Source of the DNA: Prorocentrum cordatum
Lineage: Eukaryota; Sar; Dinophyceae; Prorocentrales; Prorocentraceae
Direction of reading: 5' to 3'
DNA: 64,000 nt
Assembly (NCBI GenBank): GCA_963575745.1
Contig: CAUYUJ010000681.1
Span: 268,084 to 332,083, forward strand
In this document: one piece after another, positions 33,266 to 44,912 of the stretch
Layout: each line of letters begins with the position of its first letter
Numbering within the stretch: the stretch's first letter is position 1
Notes under the pieces: model-generated
What the model was told of the DNA's origin: nothing
Databases searched by the model: none
Seen by the model: only the letters and a program-made list of their open reading frames with translations
Program-made: the position numbers and the translations under genes

Positions 33266-33499
33266 ATATGTATGTATGCATGTATGCTTGTATGTATGTT
33301 TGTACATATTTCAATATGAAGCATCGATGAATCGCACACGAAGCGTATATGACAAGTGTGTGGCACGGATACACAGACGCACAGGAAACGCACTCGAAAC
33401 GTACTTTGACACCTAAACCTACATGAAACCTGCAAGGGGCGTTTAGGAACGTATACGTAACGCATAAGAAACGCACGTATAACGTAGATGCAACTTATA

Positions 33500-34530
33500 T
33501 GACGGAAATCGCAGCATTGATTGTGTTGGACTCCAATTTGGGCACACATCGAAAATGACCAAGCTGCCTACACGGGGCTAAAACAGGTGCAAATATAATT
33601 GAACTCTTTTGGCGAAAGCACATAGAAAACGCAACAACGTTGCTGAAGTCTGGAATCGGCGCGATTGGAATCCGATCCCGACATAAATAACATATGAAAA
33701 AAACAGGTGGAAACTGGGGTCGGCGAATTTCCGATTGAATCCTCAAATGGAAAACCAAGAAACTAGTGGAAAATTCTGCGGGGGGCGTGGATCGGCAAAT
33801 TCCTCATTGAAGCCAGAATGGGGAAGAAGCCGGGCAGTAAAAGATTCTGCTTGAGGCTGGGACCTGCGCGTGCAAAGCTTTTCGATTGCGATTGAAAAAC
33901 GCGTATACTGATAAAGTATGCTTGAGGCTGGGACCGGTGCGTTTTCTATTGAATTCCGATTGGAACAGCAGACAAACTATGTAACAATCTTGATGGATGC
34001 TGGGGCTAGCACGTGTCATATTGAATTCCGCATATAAATCAAATCGCATATGAAAGAACATATCCTGAAGGCAAGGGGCGGCGCATGTCCGATTGGATTC
34101 CCGATGGGAGAACAAAAAAACAGGTCAGGATCCTGCGAAGGGCTGGGATCGGCGCTTTTCTTACTGAAATCCGAATAGGAACTAATCACAATATCCAAAA
34201 TTACGCTGGAGGCTGGGATCGGCGCGTGCACTGAATATTCGCTTCCACACATATCAAACATACTTTTGGATTTTGCTGGAAGCAAGGATCGGCGAATGTA
34301 CCCTTGAATTCCGATTGGGAACGGAACGCACATAAGTGTGTGTATATATATGTATACATAATACAACAACCAAAAAACCGGCCGCTGGCTGGTAGCTGCG
34401 CATTTCTGATTGGATTCCAAGCAGTACGATGTGAGATATTAAACAATGTTGCTGGGGGCGCTGGGCTCGCATTGACATAATGTTTGTTTTCGATTGGGGA
34501 ACATGCTGGAAGCAGGGATCTGCGCAGCCC
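33500..34530 (+). repeat. Tandem array, unit about 70-80 bp, about 13 copies
   Basis: Each unit includes GAGGCTGGGATCGGCGC, then a short variable part, ATTGAATTCCGATTGG, then an A-rich part with GAACAAAAAAACA-like sequence. Copies are strongly diverged. The region is markedly lower in GC than its neighbours. Confidence 0.85.
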
Positions 34531-34609
34531 CTTATGATTCGAGAACATCTGATCGATAATGATATCAAGGATTCATGAACCGTGGGATCAATCAAAAGAT
34601 CGACAAGGA

Positions 34610-34735
34610 GATCGACCGGGAACCTGGGAACCCGGGAGCCCGGAACCCACCGAAATCGGCCCTGAACCAACCAAGAACCGGGGAACCGGGAACCCGAGAA
34701 CCCAGCCGGCCGCCAAAATCGGCGGGAAACTGTCG
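34610..34735 (+). repeat. GGGAACCCGG minisatellite
   Basis: Units GGGAACCTGGGAACCCGGGA and ACCGAAATCGGC; related to 26965-27085. Confidence 0.75.
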
Positions 34736-34789
34736 CCACATCTTTCAGCATCCGCTAATACCCCTTCAGTGCAAACACTGATTGGGGAA

Positions 34790-35060
34790 CGACGCATTAA
34801 AATGTCACTCGGGAATCCTAGGGATGACCCTTGGGGAACCCCTGAGGAATCTCCCGGGGTTTTCGGAAACCAAAGAAATTCCCCCAATAGTCCATCCAGA
34901 AGCATTGAAGGAAACCTCCGGGACCCTTTAGCAAACCTTCGACGAATCCCCAGGAATTTTTCAGGAAACCCGAGAAGCTCGCAGGAACCCCTCAAGCATC
35001 CCCTGGAAGCCGCAGGAACCCGCCAGAAATCCCTCAGGGAACCGTCGGGCTTTCCGGAGA
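34790..35060 (+). repeat. Degenerate GGAATCCYNAGGAA units
   Basis: Short units such as GGAATCCTAGGGATGACCC, GGAACCCCTGAGGAATC and GGAATCCTTTAGGAAT. The same style appears at 37755-37830. Confidence 0.6.
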
Positions 35061-35244
35061 AATCCTTTTCCGGAATCCTTTAGGAATATCTACCGCATCC
35101 TTCAAATTAGCCTGGCGAAAGACCCAACCAAATGCAATTGAGAATGCCGCCGTTGTGAATCTCGTATTCGGTGGAGCTCCCTATGAAGCCAAGAACCGCG
35201 CGGGGGGGGCGCCGATGCGCGGCGGGGCGCGCGGCGCGGAAGAC

Positions 35245-35345
35245 GACGATGGGTCTGATAACTAGAGCGGATGAGTCTGAGCACGAATGCGTCTGATTGT
35301 GCATGAGTCTGCGCGCGAGTTGTTCTACGCGAGTGAGTGTCGACG
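35245..35345 (+). repeat. GAGTCTGAGCGCG-like units
   Basis: Short irregular units such as GATGAGTCTGAGCACGA and GCATGAGTCTGCGCGCGAG. The same style is at 43340-43600 and 44260-44400. Confidence 0.55.
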
Positions 35346-36194
35346 CCCACGTCGGCGCGCCCCTCGCGCGCATCGCCCCCGCCCCCCCCCCCCCTCTTTT
35401 TCACCCTCTCTGCCGGCGCGCCCCAACGTCCCACGGCGCGGGCGCGGCGCAGCGCGGAGTCCCCGCGACGCGCGCCGGTCGCCCCGAAGGGGTCCCAGCA
35501 ACGCACGCGGGTCGTCCGCTGCGCGGAGCAAAGCGAACTAGCTGGCTGGCTGAGCTCGGGGAAGGCGCTGGCCGCCGGGCATAGCGACGACGGGCGAACG
35601 AGGCGCTGGGCAGCGCGCAGCGCTGAGTCCCCGCGACGCGCGCTGATCGCCCCGAGAGGGCCCCAGCGACGCGCGCGGGCCGTCTGCGGCGCCAGGCCGA
35701 CATGTTGGACAGCCCGGATATGGCGCGGCTCGGGCGGGCCGCTCCTCCGGTCAGACCTCGCGGATAAACTCGGCGAAGCCCGGCCCCCTGGCGAGGGCTG
35801 CCGCCCCCCTCCCGCGCCGCTTCGTGCGCGACGCAAGCAGCCCCAGCTGCTTCCGCGAGCCCTCCGGCGACCCTGCCGAGAAGAACTCGGCGCGCGGCGC
35901 CCGCATGAGCAGGAGGTCCTCGTGGCGCGTGGCGCGCGAGAGAAGCCCGTGAAGCTCCAGCCACCTGTCGTCGTCGTCGTCGTCCTTCTTCTTCTTGCCG
36001 TCCCCGATCTCGTGGCGGCCGCAGTCTTAGACTGCGGCCGCCACGAGCTAGGGCGACGTCGGCCGAAGGGGCAGGCGGGGCAGCCGACGGCCCACGGCGA
36101 GTCCGCAGAACCGAAAAAAGGTCTGGCTGCGGATCGCTCGTGCCCAGGAGGTTCGGCCGTGGACTGCCCAGGGGGCGCTGTTCCCCCGCCCCGT
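35346..36194. other. GC-rich interior of element copy 1
   Basis: Contains a direct duplication: CCCCGCGACGCGCGCYGRTCGCCCC occurs at about 35460 and 35630, about 168 bp apart. A small perfect inverted repeat lies at 36013-36048 (GTGGCGGCCGCAGTC and its complement around a TTA loop). No separate gene is supported. Confidence 0.55.
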
Positions 36195-36800
36195 CGCCTT
36201 CTCGCGTGGTGCGCCCCTGGCGCGCCACCGCGGTGATGGCCCTGCCGTGCGAGAGCGGGTTGCCGGCCCGGGTGACCTCGGAGGTGCGGAATGTGAACGG
36301 CTCCGACGTGCGGGACTCGATGAACACCAGCGGGCCCGTCAGGTGCACCGTGAGGGTGTCGGGCGCGCCCGCGTACTTCTCCATGCAGACCCAGAACCCC
36401 AGCGGCAAGTGATTTAGATAGATCCTCTTCTCCCCGTCTCTCTCAGCAATGTCGACGTCGCCCCGATCTCGAGGGCCCGCGACGATGTGCACGATCTGCC
36501 CCTCGGCATCCTTGACGAAGCCGCTTTTGAAGTCCGGCGCCTCCAGGAGCCGCATCCGCATGTCCACGTGCACCCGGGGCAGTCCGTGCATGCCACCGAT
36601 GTTCTCCGGGCTGGCACAGTTCATCATCTTGGCGGCGTCCTTGACGTTCATCGTCGGCGGCCTGCACGAGGAAGAAGGGCTTCTTCAGGACGTGCGCGTC
36701 CCGCGGGGCACGCGTGTTCATCCACCGCGCCACGGTGCCCCAATAGGACCCAATCGTGTGGCCGTTCAGGAACCGTTCCTCGCAACCGCGGGCGGCGCAA
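36195..36800 (-). pseudogene. Broken helicase-like reading frame (Pif1-like, tentative)
   Basis: Two minus-strand frames look like pieces of one protein. Frame one (about 36800-36650) contains RFLNGHTIGSYWGTVARWMN and KKPFFLVQAAD. Frame two (from 36651) starts MNVKDAAKMMNC and continues with HVDMRMRLLEA, KSGFVKDAEGQIVHIV and later SHGRAITAVARQGRTTREG. The change of frame sits at about 36650, so a one-base indel or an intron separates them. Frame two stays open past 36195 but becomes Arg/Ala/Gly-rich. The MRMRL...GFVxxAEGxIV layout and the AITAVARQGRT segment resemble the C-terminal RecA-like lobe of Pif1-family helicases as found in protists and Helitrons. Walker A and B are not seen. Family assignment is tentative. 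Confidence 0.4.
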
Positions 36801-37745
36801 TTGGATCCTTCGGTGGAACCGGCCGCGGGGTGTGCCGCAATGGGTGTGAGTGACCCATGCGGGCTGCGCCACTGGGACCTCCGGTGGAGCTCCCTATGGG
36901 GCCACGAAACGTGTGAGGGGTGTGCCGCAATGGGTGTGTGTGTGTGTGTGTGTGTGACGCATGCGGGCTGCGCCACTGGGACCTCCGGTGGAGCTCCCAT
37001 ATGGAGCCATGAAACGTGTGAGGGTGTGCCGCAATGGGTGTGCGTGACGCATGCGAGCTGCGCCACTGGGACCGTCGGTGGAACTCCCATATGGAGCCAC
37101 GAAACGTGTGAGGGGTGTGCCGCAATGGGTGTGCGTGACGCATGCGGGCTGCGCCACTGGGACCTTCGGCGAAGCTCCCTATAGGGCCACGAAACGTTTG
37201 AGGGGTGTGCCGCAATGGGTGTGCGTGACGCATGCGGGCTGCGCCACGGGGGCGGTCGGTAGAGTTCCCTACGGGGCCACGAAACGTGAGAGGGGTGTGC
37301 CGAAATGGGTGTGCGTGACGCATGCGGGTTGCGCCACTGCGACTTTCGGCGGAGCTCCCTACGGGGCCACGAAACGTGTGAGAGGGGTGTGCCGAAATAG
37401 GTGTGCGTGACGCATGCGGGCTGCGCCGCTGGGGCTTTCCGTGGAGCTCCCTATGGGGCCACGATCATCGTGAAGGGTGCACCGACGATGATGATGATGA
37501 TGATGATGATGATGACGATGATGATGATGATGATGGTGAGGGAGAGGAAAAGGATGATGATGCTGACGGTAACGATGGTGACGACGATGATGGTGATGAT
37601 GGTCGTGATGACGATGATGCTGATTACGATATCGATGATGATGATGATGATGATCATGATGATGATGATGATGATGCTGCTGAAAAGAGGAGGGGGAGGA
37701 TAGGAGTGACGCGGGGCGCCGTTCCTCAAAACAGGACCCAACACC

Positions 37746-38200
37746 ACAGGATGGTTGGGACAAATCCCTTTGGAATCCTCCAGGATCCCGCAGGAATCCT
37801 TCAGGAATTCTCCGGAAATGATCAGGCATCTTTTCTTGACGAAGGAACAACACGTACCCATACCCATAGGAAGGTCGGAGGGAAGAGAATTGGCTATGGG
37901 TATGGGTGCGGATTGTCGGACCCTGGGGAACGCTCCCGTTCGAGCGGGGACCCCCATCCGACAGCACGCACCCATAGCCCTCTCCGACCCCCATATGGGT
38001 ATGGGTGTGTGGTGTCGGTTCGTCATTTTTCGGGCATCCTGCAAGGATCCTCAGGAGCCCATCAAGAAGTGGTAAAGGAACCCACAAAAATCCCGCGCAA
38101 AGCCGAGGATGCGCCTTCAAAGACGCGCCCATCAGGCGGCTCTCGAGCGCCTTTGTAGCGCCTACCAAGCGCGTCAAGCGCTTACAAGCTCGAATGAGAA
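37746..38200. other. Spacer with GGAATCC units and a short inverted repeat
   Basis: CAGGAATCC-type units occur at 37780-37815. GTACCCATACCCATAGG at 37855 is matched in reverse by CTATGGGTATGGGTGCG at 37893. No gene is supported. Confidence 0.5.
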
Positions 38201-38209
38201 CGGTCGGGG

Positions 38210-38445
38210 TCGGGGGTGGGTGGGGGGGGGGAGTACGGGGGCCAGGGGGGAATGTGGGAGGATAGTGAGGGTAGGGGGGGAGATGGGGTAGGTGGGGGTA
38301 GGGGAGGGTATGGGGGGGAGGGGGGGGTATGGGGGAGGTAGGGAAGGGTACAAAGGTATAAAGGGGGATATGGGGGGGGGGTAGCGGGGGTAGGGGGGGC
38401 AGGGGAGGAGGGTATGGCGGGGTAGGGGGCGGGTCGAGTTAGCCA
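38210..38445 (+). repeat. GGGGGTAGG G-rich tract
   Basis: As at 29405-29610, with GGTATGGGGG variants. Confidence 0.9.
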
Positions 38446-38765
38446 GCTCGGGCGAACCAGAGGGCTCCGTCCACTCCCACCCGACCCCCTACAACATAAG
38501 AAGCAAGTGCGTCGCGTCCGACGCCTGTCGCTCATCTTATATCTCGGGCGTCTAGACGTTCATCGCGCGACATGAATTGCGTCCTTTTCCTGCCACGTAT
38601 TGAACAACGTCAGCGAGAAACGAAACCGCGCGCGATGTACGCCGCGCCCCGCTCCAGTTTGTCATGTTGCATCGTCGGCGACAACATGTCCAGCGCGCGA
38701 AGCGCGCCGCGTCTCACTCCAGCCACGCGCGTTGCACCGCCAATCGATTCGTTCCTGCCGCGCGT

Positions 38766-38925
38766 GGAGGAGGGGGAGGAAGAGGAGGAGGAGGAGGAGG
38801 AGGAGGAGGAGGAGGAGGAGGAGGAGGAGGAGGAGGAGGAGGAGGAGGAGGGGGAAGGAGAGAGGGAGGGAAGGAGAAACTGAGGAGGAGGAGGAGGAGG
38901 AGGAGGAGGAGGAGGAGGATAATGC
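38766..38925. repeat. (GGA)n microsatellite
   Basis: Two GGA tracts separated by GGGAAGGAGAGAGGGAGGG. Confidence 0.96.
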
Positions 38926-39194
38926 CCCTTGGGAATATGCGGGGCGTCCTGGGAGTTTTCTGGTCTACGCCTGAGGGCCTCTTGGATATATTTTCCGGGT
39001 TGGATCATTGTCAAAACAAGTAGGTGCTAACCTCACACCCCTTCCAACATCACATGAAAATCAATATTTGGGGTAGCCCCCCCCCTACGACCTCCTGGAC
39101 GCCTTTTTTTGACCTCTTGGGGGTTTCCTGGATCACTCGCTTGAACCGCATTTGCTTGAGGCATTACGACTTGCCGCCCGCCCAGCTCCTCAAC

Positions 39195-39640
39195 CCGACG
39201 GGCCGCAGCGTCGACGACAAGAAAACCCATGTTGACGAGAGGGCGTCCCCGCGCCATGTGCGCCGCGTCCTATTCCCGCTGCGCGATTCGCAGCGCTGAC
39301 GAAGAGAAAGTACATGTTGGCAAGAAAAACGTAGACGTTGCTGTTTTTTTTGGACAGGTAGGACGGGGGTCCCGCGTAGGGTTGGCCAGGCGTCCGCGCG
39401 CGATGTGCGCCGCGTCCCATTCCTGCTACACTTTTCGCAGCGTCGACGACAAGAAAGTCCATGTTGACGAGAAAAACGTTGACTTTGTATTGTTTTTTGA
39501 TGGATCGGACGCGACCGCCCGCTCAGGGTTACCCAAGCGATGTTCACTCCGTCAAATTCCGGTTATACTTTTCGCAACTCGACGACATGATGGCGAGAAT
39601 GAAATTGCATTTGTGTTGTTGTTGGACAGTTCGGACGGCG
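39195..39640 (+). repeat. Tandem duplication of GCGTCGACGACAAGAAA units
   Basis: The GTCGACGACAAGAAA block, followed by CATGTTGACGAGA and then CGCGCCATGTGCGCCGCGTCC, occurs at about 39208 and 39440, with diverged versions at 39296 and 39575. Frames inside are open on both strands and switch between units, so no gene is called. Confidence 0.75.
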
Positions 39641-39659
39641 GGGTTGCCATCGGCCGGCT

Positions 39660-39870
39660 AGGTGGGGATGTGTGGGGGGGTGTACTCAAAGGAAGTAAGG
39701 GTAAGGGCGGGTAGGGAAGGGGGGGGGCTGGGGGCGGGGAGGGCGGAGCACGGTGGGGTAGGGAGGGATAGGGGAGGGTAGGTGGGGGTAGCTGGGGGCA
39801 GGGGGTAGGGGGGGGTAGGGGGGTACGGAGGGGCAGGGGGTAGGGAGAGGGTTGGGGGGGCGGGGGGAGG
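39660..39870 (+). repeat. GGGGGTAGG G-rich tract
   Basis: Third tract of the type seen at 29.4 and 38.2 kb. Confidence 0.9.
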
Positions 39871-40274
39871 CCCTCGGGAGGCCTGTTTGGGGCCCCAGGG
39901 CCGCAGAGAAAAAAGAAAGAACGACTGAGGGAAGGGGTCGAGAGGTCCGGGGGCGCCCGACGACGCCAGGCCCACCCTCCTCCTTCGTCGCCGTTGCTTT
40001 TCCAGAGCTCCCAGAAAGCGCGTGCAACAAATGCGGCAAGGCTCCTCGAGAAGGCGCTATTCCCGTCGGCGCCGCGCGCGACATGTGCGCTCGCGTCGCG
40101 GGGAGCAGCGAGATCCACCGTCGTGCATTCCGGTGGCGTAAGAACCCGAGACTTCAGACTTCAGACGTGCTCGCGGCGACGACGACGTGGCATGTGCGCG
40201 ACGACGTGTGTGATCGCGCATTCCGGCGGCATGCGAGCCCCAAGCCTACTCTGGTAGTCTGCCCTCCTCGCTCC

Positions 40275-40360
40275 TTATCCTCCTCCTCCTCCTCTTCCGC
40301 CTCTTCCTCCTCCAACTCCTCCTCCTCCTCTTCATCCTCCTCTTCCTCCTCCACTTCCTT
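40275..40360. repeat. (CTC)n imperfect microsatellite
   Basis: CTC/TTC triplets with AAC and GCC interruptions. Confidence 0.9.
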
Positions 40361-40374
40361 TTTTCGAACCCCAA

Positions 40375-40525
40375 ACAAAACCGCCGAAAACCGGACCGTC
40401 CCGCGACCACCGACCCCAACTGTCATAGGCAAAACCGGACCGACCTAAACTGGATCGGTGCCAAAACCAAACCACTGCAACCGAATCGGTTCGCCGCCGA
40501 ACTGGCCCGAACCGGCCCAAACCAG
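40375..40525 (+). repeat. AAACCGGACCG units
   Basis: Units such as AAAACCGGACCG and ACTGGATCGG; related to 29160-29260. Confidence 0.7.
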
Positions 40526-41440
40526 ACCCTCCCTGATGCTGTGCAATACCATGCTGCATGAACTATGGTAGCCCATGAAATGCAACACTACGCTGTTTGC
40601 TGTAGTTTGCTGTGGTATGCTATGCTATGCAATGCTGCACACCGGCTCGGCATCCACAATCTTATGTCATGCTGTGGCTAGCTATTGTGCACGATGGCGT
40701 GCCCGCTTTCCGCCAGGGCTCCTCTTCATGCATGCCGCACGCCCACCCTCCCGCTGCGAGCGCCGTGGGCACGCTGGAGCACCGCCTAGTAAAGGCCGAG
40801 ATCCACCGCCTGCTGGAAACTGACCTCCTGGGGGGGGGGGTAGGGCACGCAGCGCCCCGGCGGGGTGCACTCTTGGAAGCCCAGCGAGGAGGCCCGGCGA
40901 CGAAGAGAGGCGGTCGAAGAGGGGAGGGCTTCCTTACCCGCGCAAGCACTCCAGTTGCAGCTGACCTCAGTGAGCCACTCGATGCCTACCAGCGCGTACT
41001 CCAAACAATGAGATGTTGCACTGTGGGTGCGCGAGCCGTGTAGTGCGATGGGCGATACATGATCTACGTAATGTGAGCTGCGAAGCCATGCGGCGCAACA
41101 TAGGTGGTGCAACCTCTGTGGTCCACGCCAGGCGGTGCAAGATATGTAGTGCAACTTTTGTGGCATGGGCTATGTGGTGTAAGCTGCTACGTGGTGCAAC
41201 TGGCTTTTGTCAACTCAATCACCACACCCTCACATCCACAACTTGTTTAACAGAACCCATTCGGCAATTGTCGATTGGCACTTCCTAGTGCATCTCTGCG
41301 GCAACGCTGGCGCGCAAACGCTCGCGCGCAGGGCGACCAACTCGCGTTTCGAAGGCCGCGCTAACGCGCGGGCACTTCCGTGCGGGTTGGTGACTCGGGC
41401 GGGCACGGTACCAGGATGACGTTGACCACGGCGGCAGCGA
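40526..41440. other. ATGC-rich short-period DNA and spacer
   Basis: TGCTATGCAATGC-style sequence at 40540-40680 and GCGCAACATAGGTGGTGCAA-style units (about 25 bp: GTGCAASNTVTGTGGT) at 41035-41200. The part 40690-41000 is GC-rich with no convincing gene. Confidence 0.5.
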
Positions 41441-42180
41441 TGATGCTAATAGCCATGGTGGTGGCGATGACCACGGTGACGGTCGCAAGGCCAATGACGG
41501 CACCGGTGCTGGTGACGACGAAGGCGATGATGATATCCATGTGTCGATGATGATGGTGAATGTGCGGATGATGGTGGCAATGGCAGCGATTGGCGATGAC
41601 GACGACGGCGGTGATGCGCTGGCGCTGATGTGGGTAATGGTGAGAAGCTGCGGGCGCAGGACTTCAACAAACATGGAGAACGTGTTAATTTGCACAATCG
41701 GTTTGCCTATGTTGATGAAGACCTCTATCTTGAAATGCGTCCAACACCAGTGGGTTTGGAAGGACGTCGGCACGCGCCGGTGGAGGCGCGCGCGCGTGTG
41801 GCCCGCATGGTATTCTGTGATACAGGTTCGTGCACTCAACGCAGATGCTCTGCGTGGTAGATTGCTGTACGATGACTTCAGCAAGAGCGCGCGGGCAGAC
41901 ATTCAGCATTGGTTGTTTTGGAAAACTACTGAGTGTATGGTCTTATGTTGAACTGCTTGCAGGGCGAATTTGTTTGGTATGGTTTCTACCTGTGCGCGAT
42001 TGTGGGCTTGGTTCTACTGGCTGGGCTGATATGGTATGGCCTCACATGGAATATGAGCGATGCGTCAAAGTGACATGTAAATTGCCATGTCCCAGAGGTA
42101 ATCGATCAGTCCAGGCTCGGGAGGGTGGGGGATTAATGTTTCTCTTGCAAGGCAAAACTATTTGGTGTGAGCTCTGTAGC
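41441..42180. other. Imperfect GAT-rich region and spacer
   Basis: GATGATG/GATGGTGGC units at 41420-41640. After 41640 short protein-like stretches appear in different plus frames (NKHGERVNLHNRFAYVDEDL, then RGRLLYDDFSKSARADIQHW), which could be relics of one gene with frameshifts. Not enough for a call. Confidence 0.35.
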
Positions 42181-42182
42181 AT

Positions 42183-42500
42183 ACGCACGGGGCGCCCACG
42201 AGGCGCCCACGGGCGGCAACGTGGCGAAACCCCAGCGGACACCACCAACGCACGGGGCGCCCACGAGGCGCCCACGGGCAGCAACGTGGCGAAACCCCAG
42301 CGGGCTCACCCAGCGCACGGGGCCCCCACGAGTCCCACGGGTGGCACCGTGACAAAACCCGGGCGGACCCACCCAGCGCATGGTGCGCCCACGAGGCGCC
42401 CACGTGGCGAAACCTCGGCGGACCCACCAGCCCAGCGCACGGGGCGCCCACAACGGGCCCACGAGGCGGCAACGTGGCGAGACCTCGGCGGACCCATATA
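42183..42500 (+). repeat. Tandem array, unit about 60-67 bp, five copies
   Basis: Unit: GCACGGGGCGCCCACGAGGC, GCCCACGGGCGGCAACGTGG, CGAAACCCCAGCGGACMCACC. Starts at about 42185, 42252, 42316, 42378 and 42438. Confidence 0.93.
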
Positions 42501-43335
42501 AGCGCAAATGCTGCTTAGGGGGTGCAGAAAAGTGACCACCGTCCACCGCCACGTCGCATCCCTCGAGTATCGCAGGCTCAAGGAGGAGGAACGAGGGAAG
42601 GGAAGGAATAGAAGGGGTGGCGGTCGAAGAGGGGAGGCGGGACGGGAGGGGAGGGGAGGGGGCGGAGGGCCGAGTTCTGGTCGCAATTCTGGTCCGACGG
42701 CCCCGCACGCTGCACCAAGCGCGCATGCAGCTCCGCGCCTGCCGCTGGTGCAGTTCCGCGTGCACCTGCTCCCTGGTGCGCCCCAATGCTGGCACGCATT
42801 TGACGGTCCAGCGAGAGCGGCGCACCAACTCCGTGGTGCACCATCTCCGCTGTGCACCCCCAATGGGACCCGTTTGGTTGACGGTCCTGGGACTTATTGT
42901 TGGCGAAGCTGGGAACTGCCCAACACCGCCAGTCGTCTTTTTTCACGACGGGAGGGATCTGGCCCAGGGGTCGAAACTCGAGCCCCAGACTTGTTCTGGG
43001 ATGCACTGAGGGAATCCACACGTCGCGACGAGGAGCCTCCAGGAGACCACCAATGACTCGATGCGGAGATCTCCATCTTATTTCCTGGCGTGTCCCGCTG
43101 TGAATGTCTGAGTGGGAACCCCTCAGCCTGTGGCGACTCAACGCTCCCTGCCGGCTCGCCCCCCTGGAGCGCCGAAACGCGATGCATGCTTACATCGGGA
43201 GGGCATCGGGGCTCTGAGAGGAGAGGGGCCGGAGGGGGGGCGAAGTCGGCGTTTCGCCGAAGACATCCCAACAGTGTGGCCGGGAACGGGCGATTCCCCT
43301 TGGGGTGCCCAAGTGCTCTGCATCCGAATCAGGAT
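42501..43335. other. Spacer without a supported gene
   Basis: Some GGTGCA-rich irregular repetition at 42700-42860. Open frames on both strands overlap and none shows a domain. Confidence 0.45.
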
Positions 43336-43339
43336 GGCC

Positions 43340-43600
43340 TGCGCGTGGTGAATGTGAGTGCGAATGAGTCTGAGCGCGAGCGGGTCTGAGCGTGTGACTC
43401 CGAACGCGGCTGAGTCTTGAGTAAGGGCGAGTCTGAATAGGGGGGAGCCTGTGTCAGCGGATCTGAGCGCGGGTGGTCTGCGTACGGATCGTCTTGGCAC
43501 GGGTGGGTATGAGTGTGGGTCAATCTGATCGTGAAGGAGAAGTATGCGTGTGGTCTGCGCGCGTGACTCTGAGCATGAAAAATCTGAGCTTGCGTTTGTC
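43340..43600 (+). repeat. GAGTCTGAGCGCG-like minisatellite
   Basis: Irregular 11-20 bp units such as GAGTCTGAGCGCGAGCGG and GTCTGAGCGTGTGACTC. Continues at lower quality around 44260-44400. Confidence 0.75.
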
Positions 43601-43694
43601 TGAACGTGTGTAGAGGGAGCAAAGCGGGAAGGAAAGGGGTGGAGGGAAAAAGGCTGTGTGCGGACACCAAACGAGCGAACCGCTCGAGAAGCCC

Positions 43695-44265
43695 TCACAA
43701 TCTCCGCGCGAACGGGCAAGTGTCCTACCCCCTGGGCGGCTCCTCATTGGGGTGTCCCTGTGCCCCGCCTGCCAGATCGTGGTGGCCATGGGGCTTTTCA
43801 AAAGCGAAGAGCCTGGAGAGGGGGGGAAGGGAAAAACACAACAAACCGCCTGAGACATCCCCACCCTTGCCGCGAACAGGCGGGTGTCATACCCCATGGC
43901 GGCTCCTCCTCGGGGTGCCCGAATGCAACGTCTGCTATAGGATGGCGGCCATGAGGCTCTCAAAAGAGAGGAGTCTGGAAGGGGGCCAAAAACAGCCTTC
44001 AGGCATCCCCACAATCTGCGCGTGAACGGGCAAGTGTCATACCTCCTGGCGGCTCCTCCTTTGGGTGTCCTAATGCAACGTCTGCTACATCGCGGTGGCC
44101 ATGAGGCCCTCAAACAAGAGGGAATCTGTTTTTGGGGGGAAATGGGGGGGACAAAACACAGCAAACATCCTGAGACATCCCGCAATCTGCGCACAAACGG
44201 GAGACTGTCATACTCCCTAGCGGCCCCTCCTTGGGGTACCCAAGTGCCACGCTTGCTTCGCTGGG
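43695..44265 (+). repeat. Tandem array, unit about 155-165 bp, four copies
   Basis: The landmark CGGGCAAGTGTCMTACC, GGCGGCTCCTC, TGGGGTGYCC recurs at about 43706, 43873, 44030 and 44200. Between landmarks are ATGGCGGCCATGAGGCTCTCA and a GGGGG(A) run, then CAAAACACA and CTGAGACATCCC. Confidence 0.9.
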
Positions 44266-44404
44266 TGTGCGTTAGCCTGAGCATGCCCGAATCCGAATCT
44301 GACTACATTTGTGTGAGCGTGGTCTGAACATGATTGCCCCATGACGTGAGTGCGAGGCTGTGAGCGGGTTTAGATGACAGTGAGTCTCTGCGTGAACGTC
44401 TTTT

Positions 44405-44910
44405 AACAGAAAAAAGGGGATTATCAGACACAGGCCTCGCAAAACCGATGCTGCGTGAAACCGGCGGGATACACAAATACAGCTCCGGGACAGGTGCGGA
44501 GTTTCGGCTACGCCCGCAGGGCAGAGCGCGCGGGCTGCGCATAGGTGGAGCTTCGCGCAGCATGCCACGCTGTGCTGTGCGACACCATTCGACGCAGCAC
44601 TCGACTGGACCAACGACGAGGGAGGATAGGGAAAGACGCAAGAAAACCAGACGGCGAATGATACGAATTAGCTCTGAAACGTATGAGGCCCGCGGCTGTA
44701 AATACACGGTGCTGCACTCTTATTACTGCACCCCTATTGCATGGCCCAAACGGCCACAACAATATATCAATAATAGCAGCAGACAAAAGAGAGCAATCTG
44801 AAGAAGAGGGGCCACAATTACACGGGACTCGCACGACCTCAGCCAATGCGACGAGCCATGCAATACCAATCGCACACCGCAAAAACAACGAAGAAAGCCG
44901 AGGAGGCGGG
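44405..44910. other. Spacer
   Basis: Mixed composition. No repeat copy or convincing gene was recognised. Confidence 0.4.
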
Positions 44911-44912
44911 GC

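Larger units (their letters stand above)
35113..37745 (+). mobile_element. Satellite-bearing element, copy 1, with helicase-like insert
   Basis: The left end GGCGAAAGACCCAACCA at about 35116 matches 52548 and 58850. A single satellite unit follows (GGTGGAGCTCCCTATG at about 35172). The body is then unlike the other copies until 36840. From 36840 to 37475 there are seven units of about 96 bp (GCATGCGGGCTGCGCCACTGG, GCTCCCTAT, GCCACGAAACGTGTGAGG). A (GAT)n tract follows at 37485-37680, and the right end around CCTCAAAACAGGACCCAAC lies at 37722. The copy is the only one holding coding-like sequence. Confidence 0.65.
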
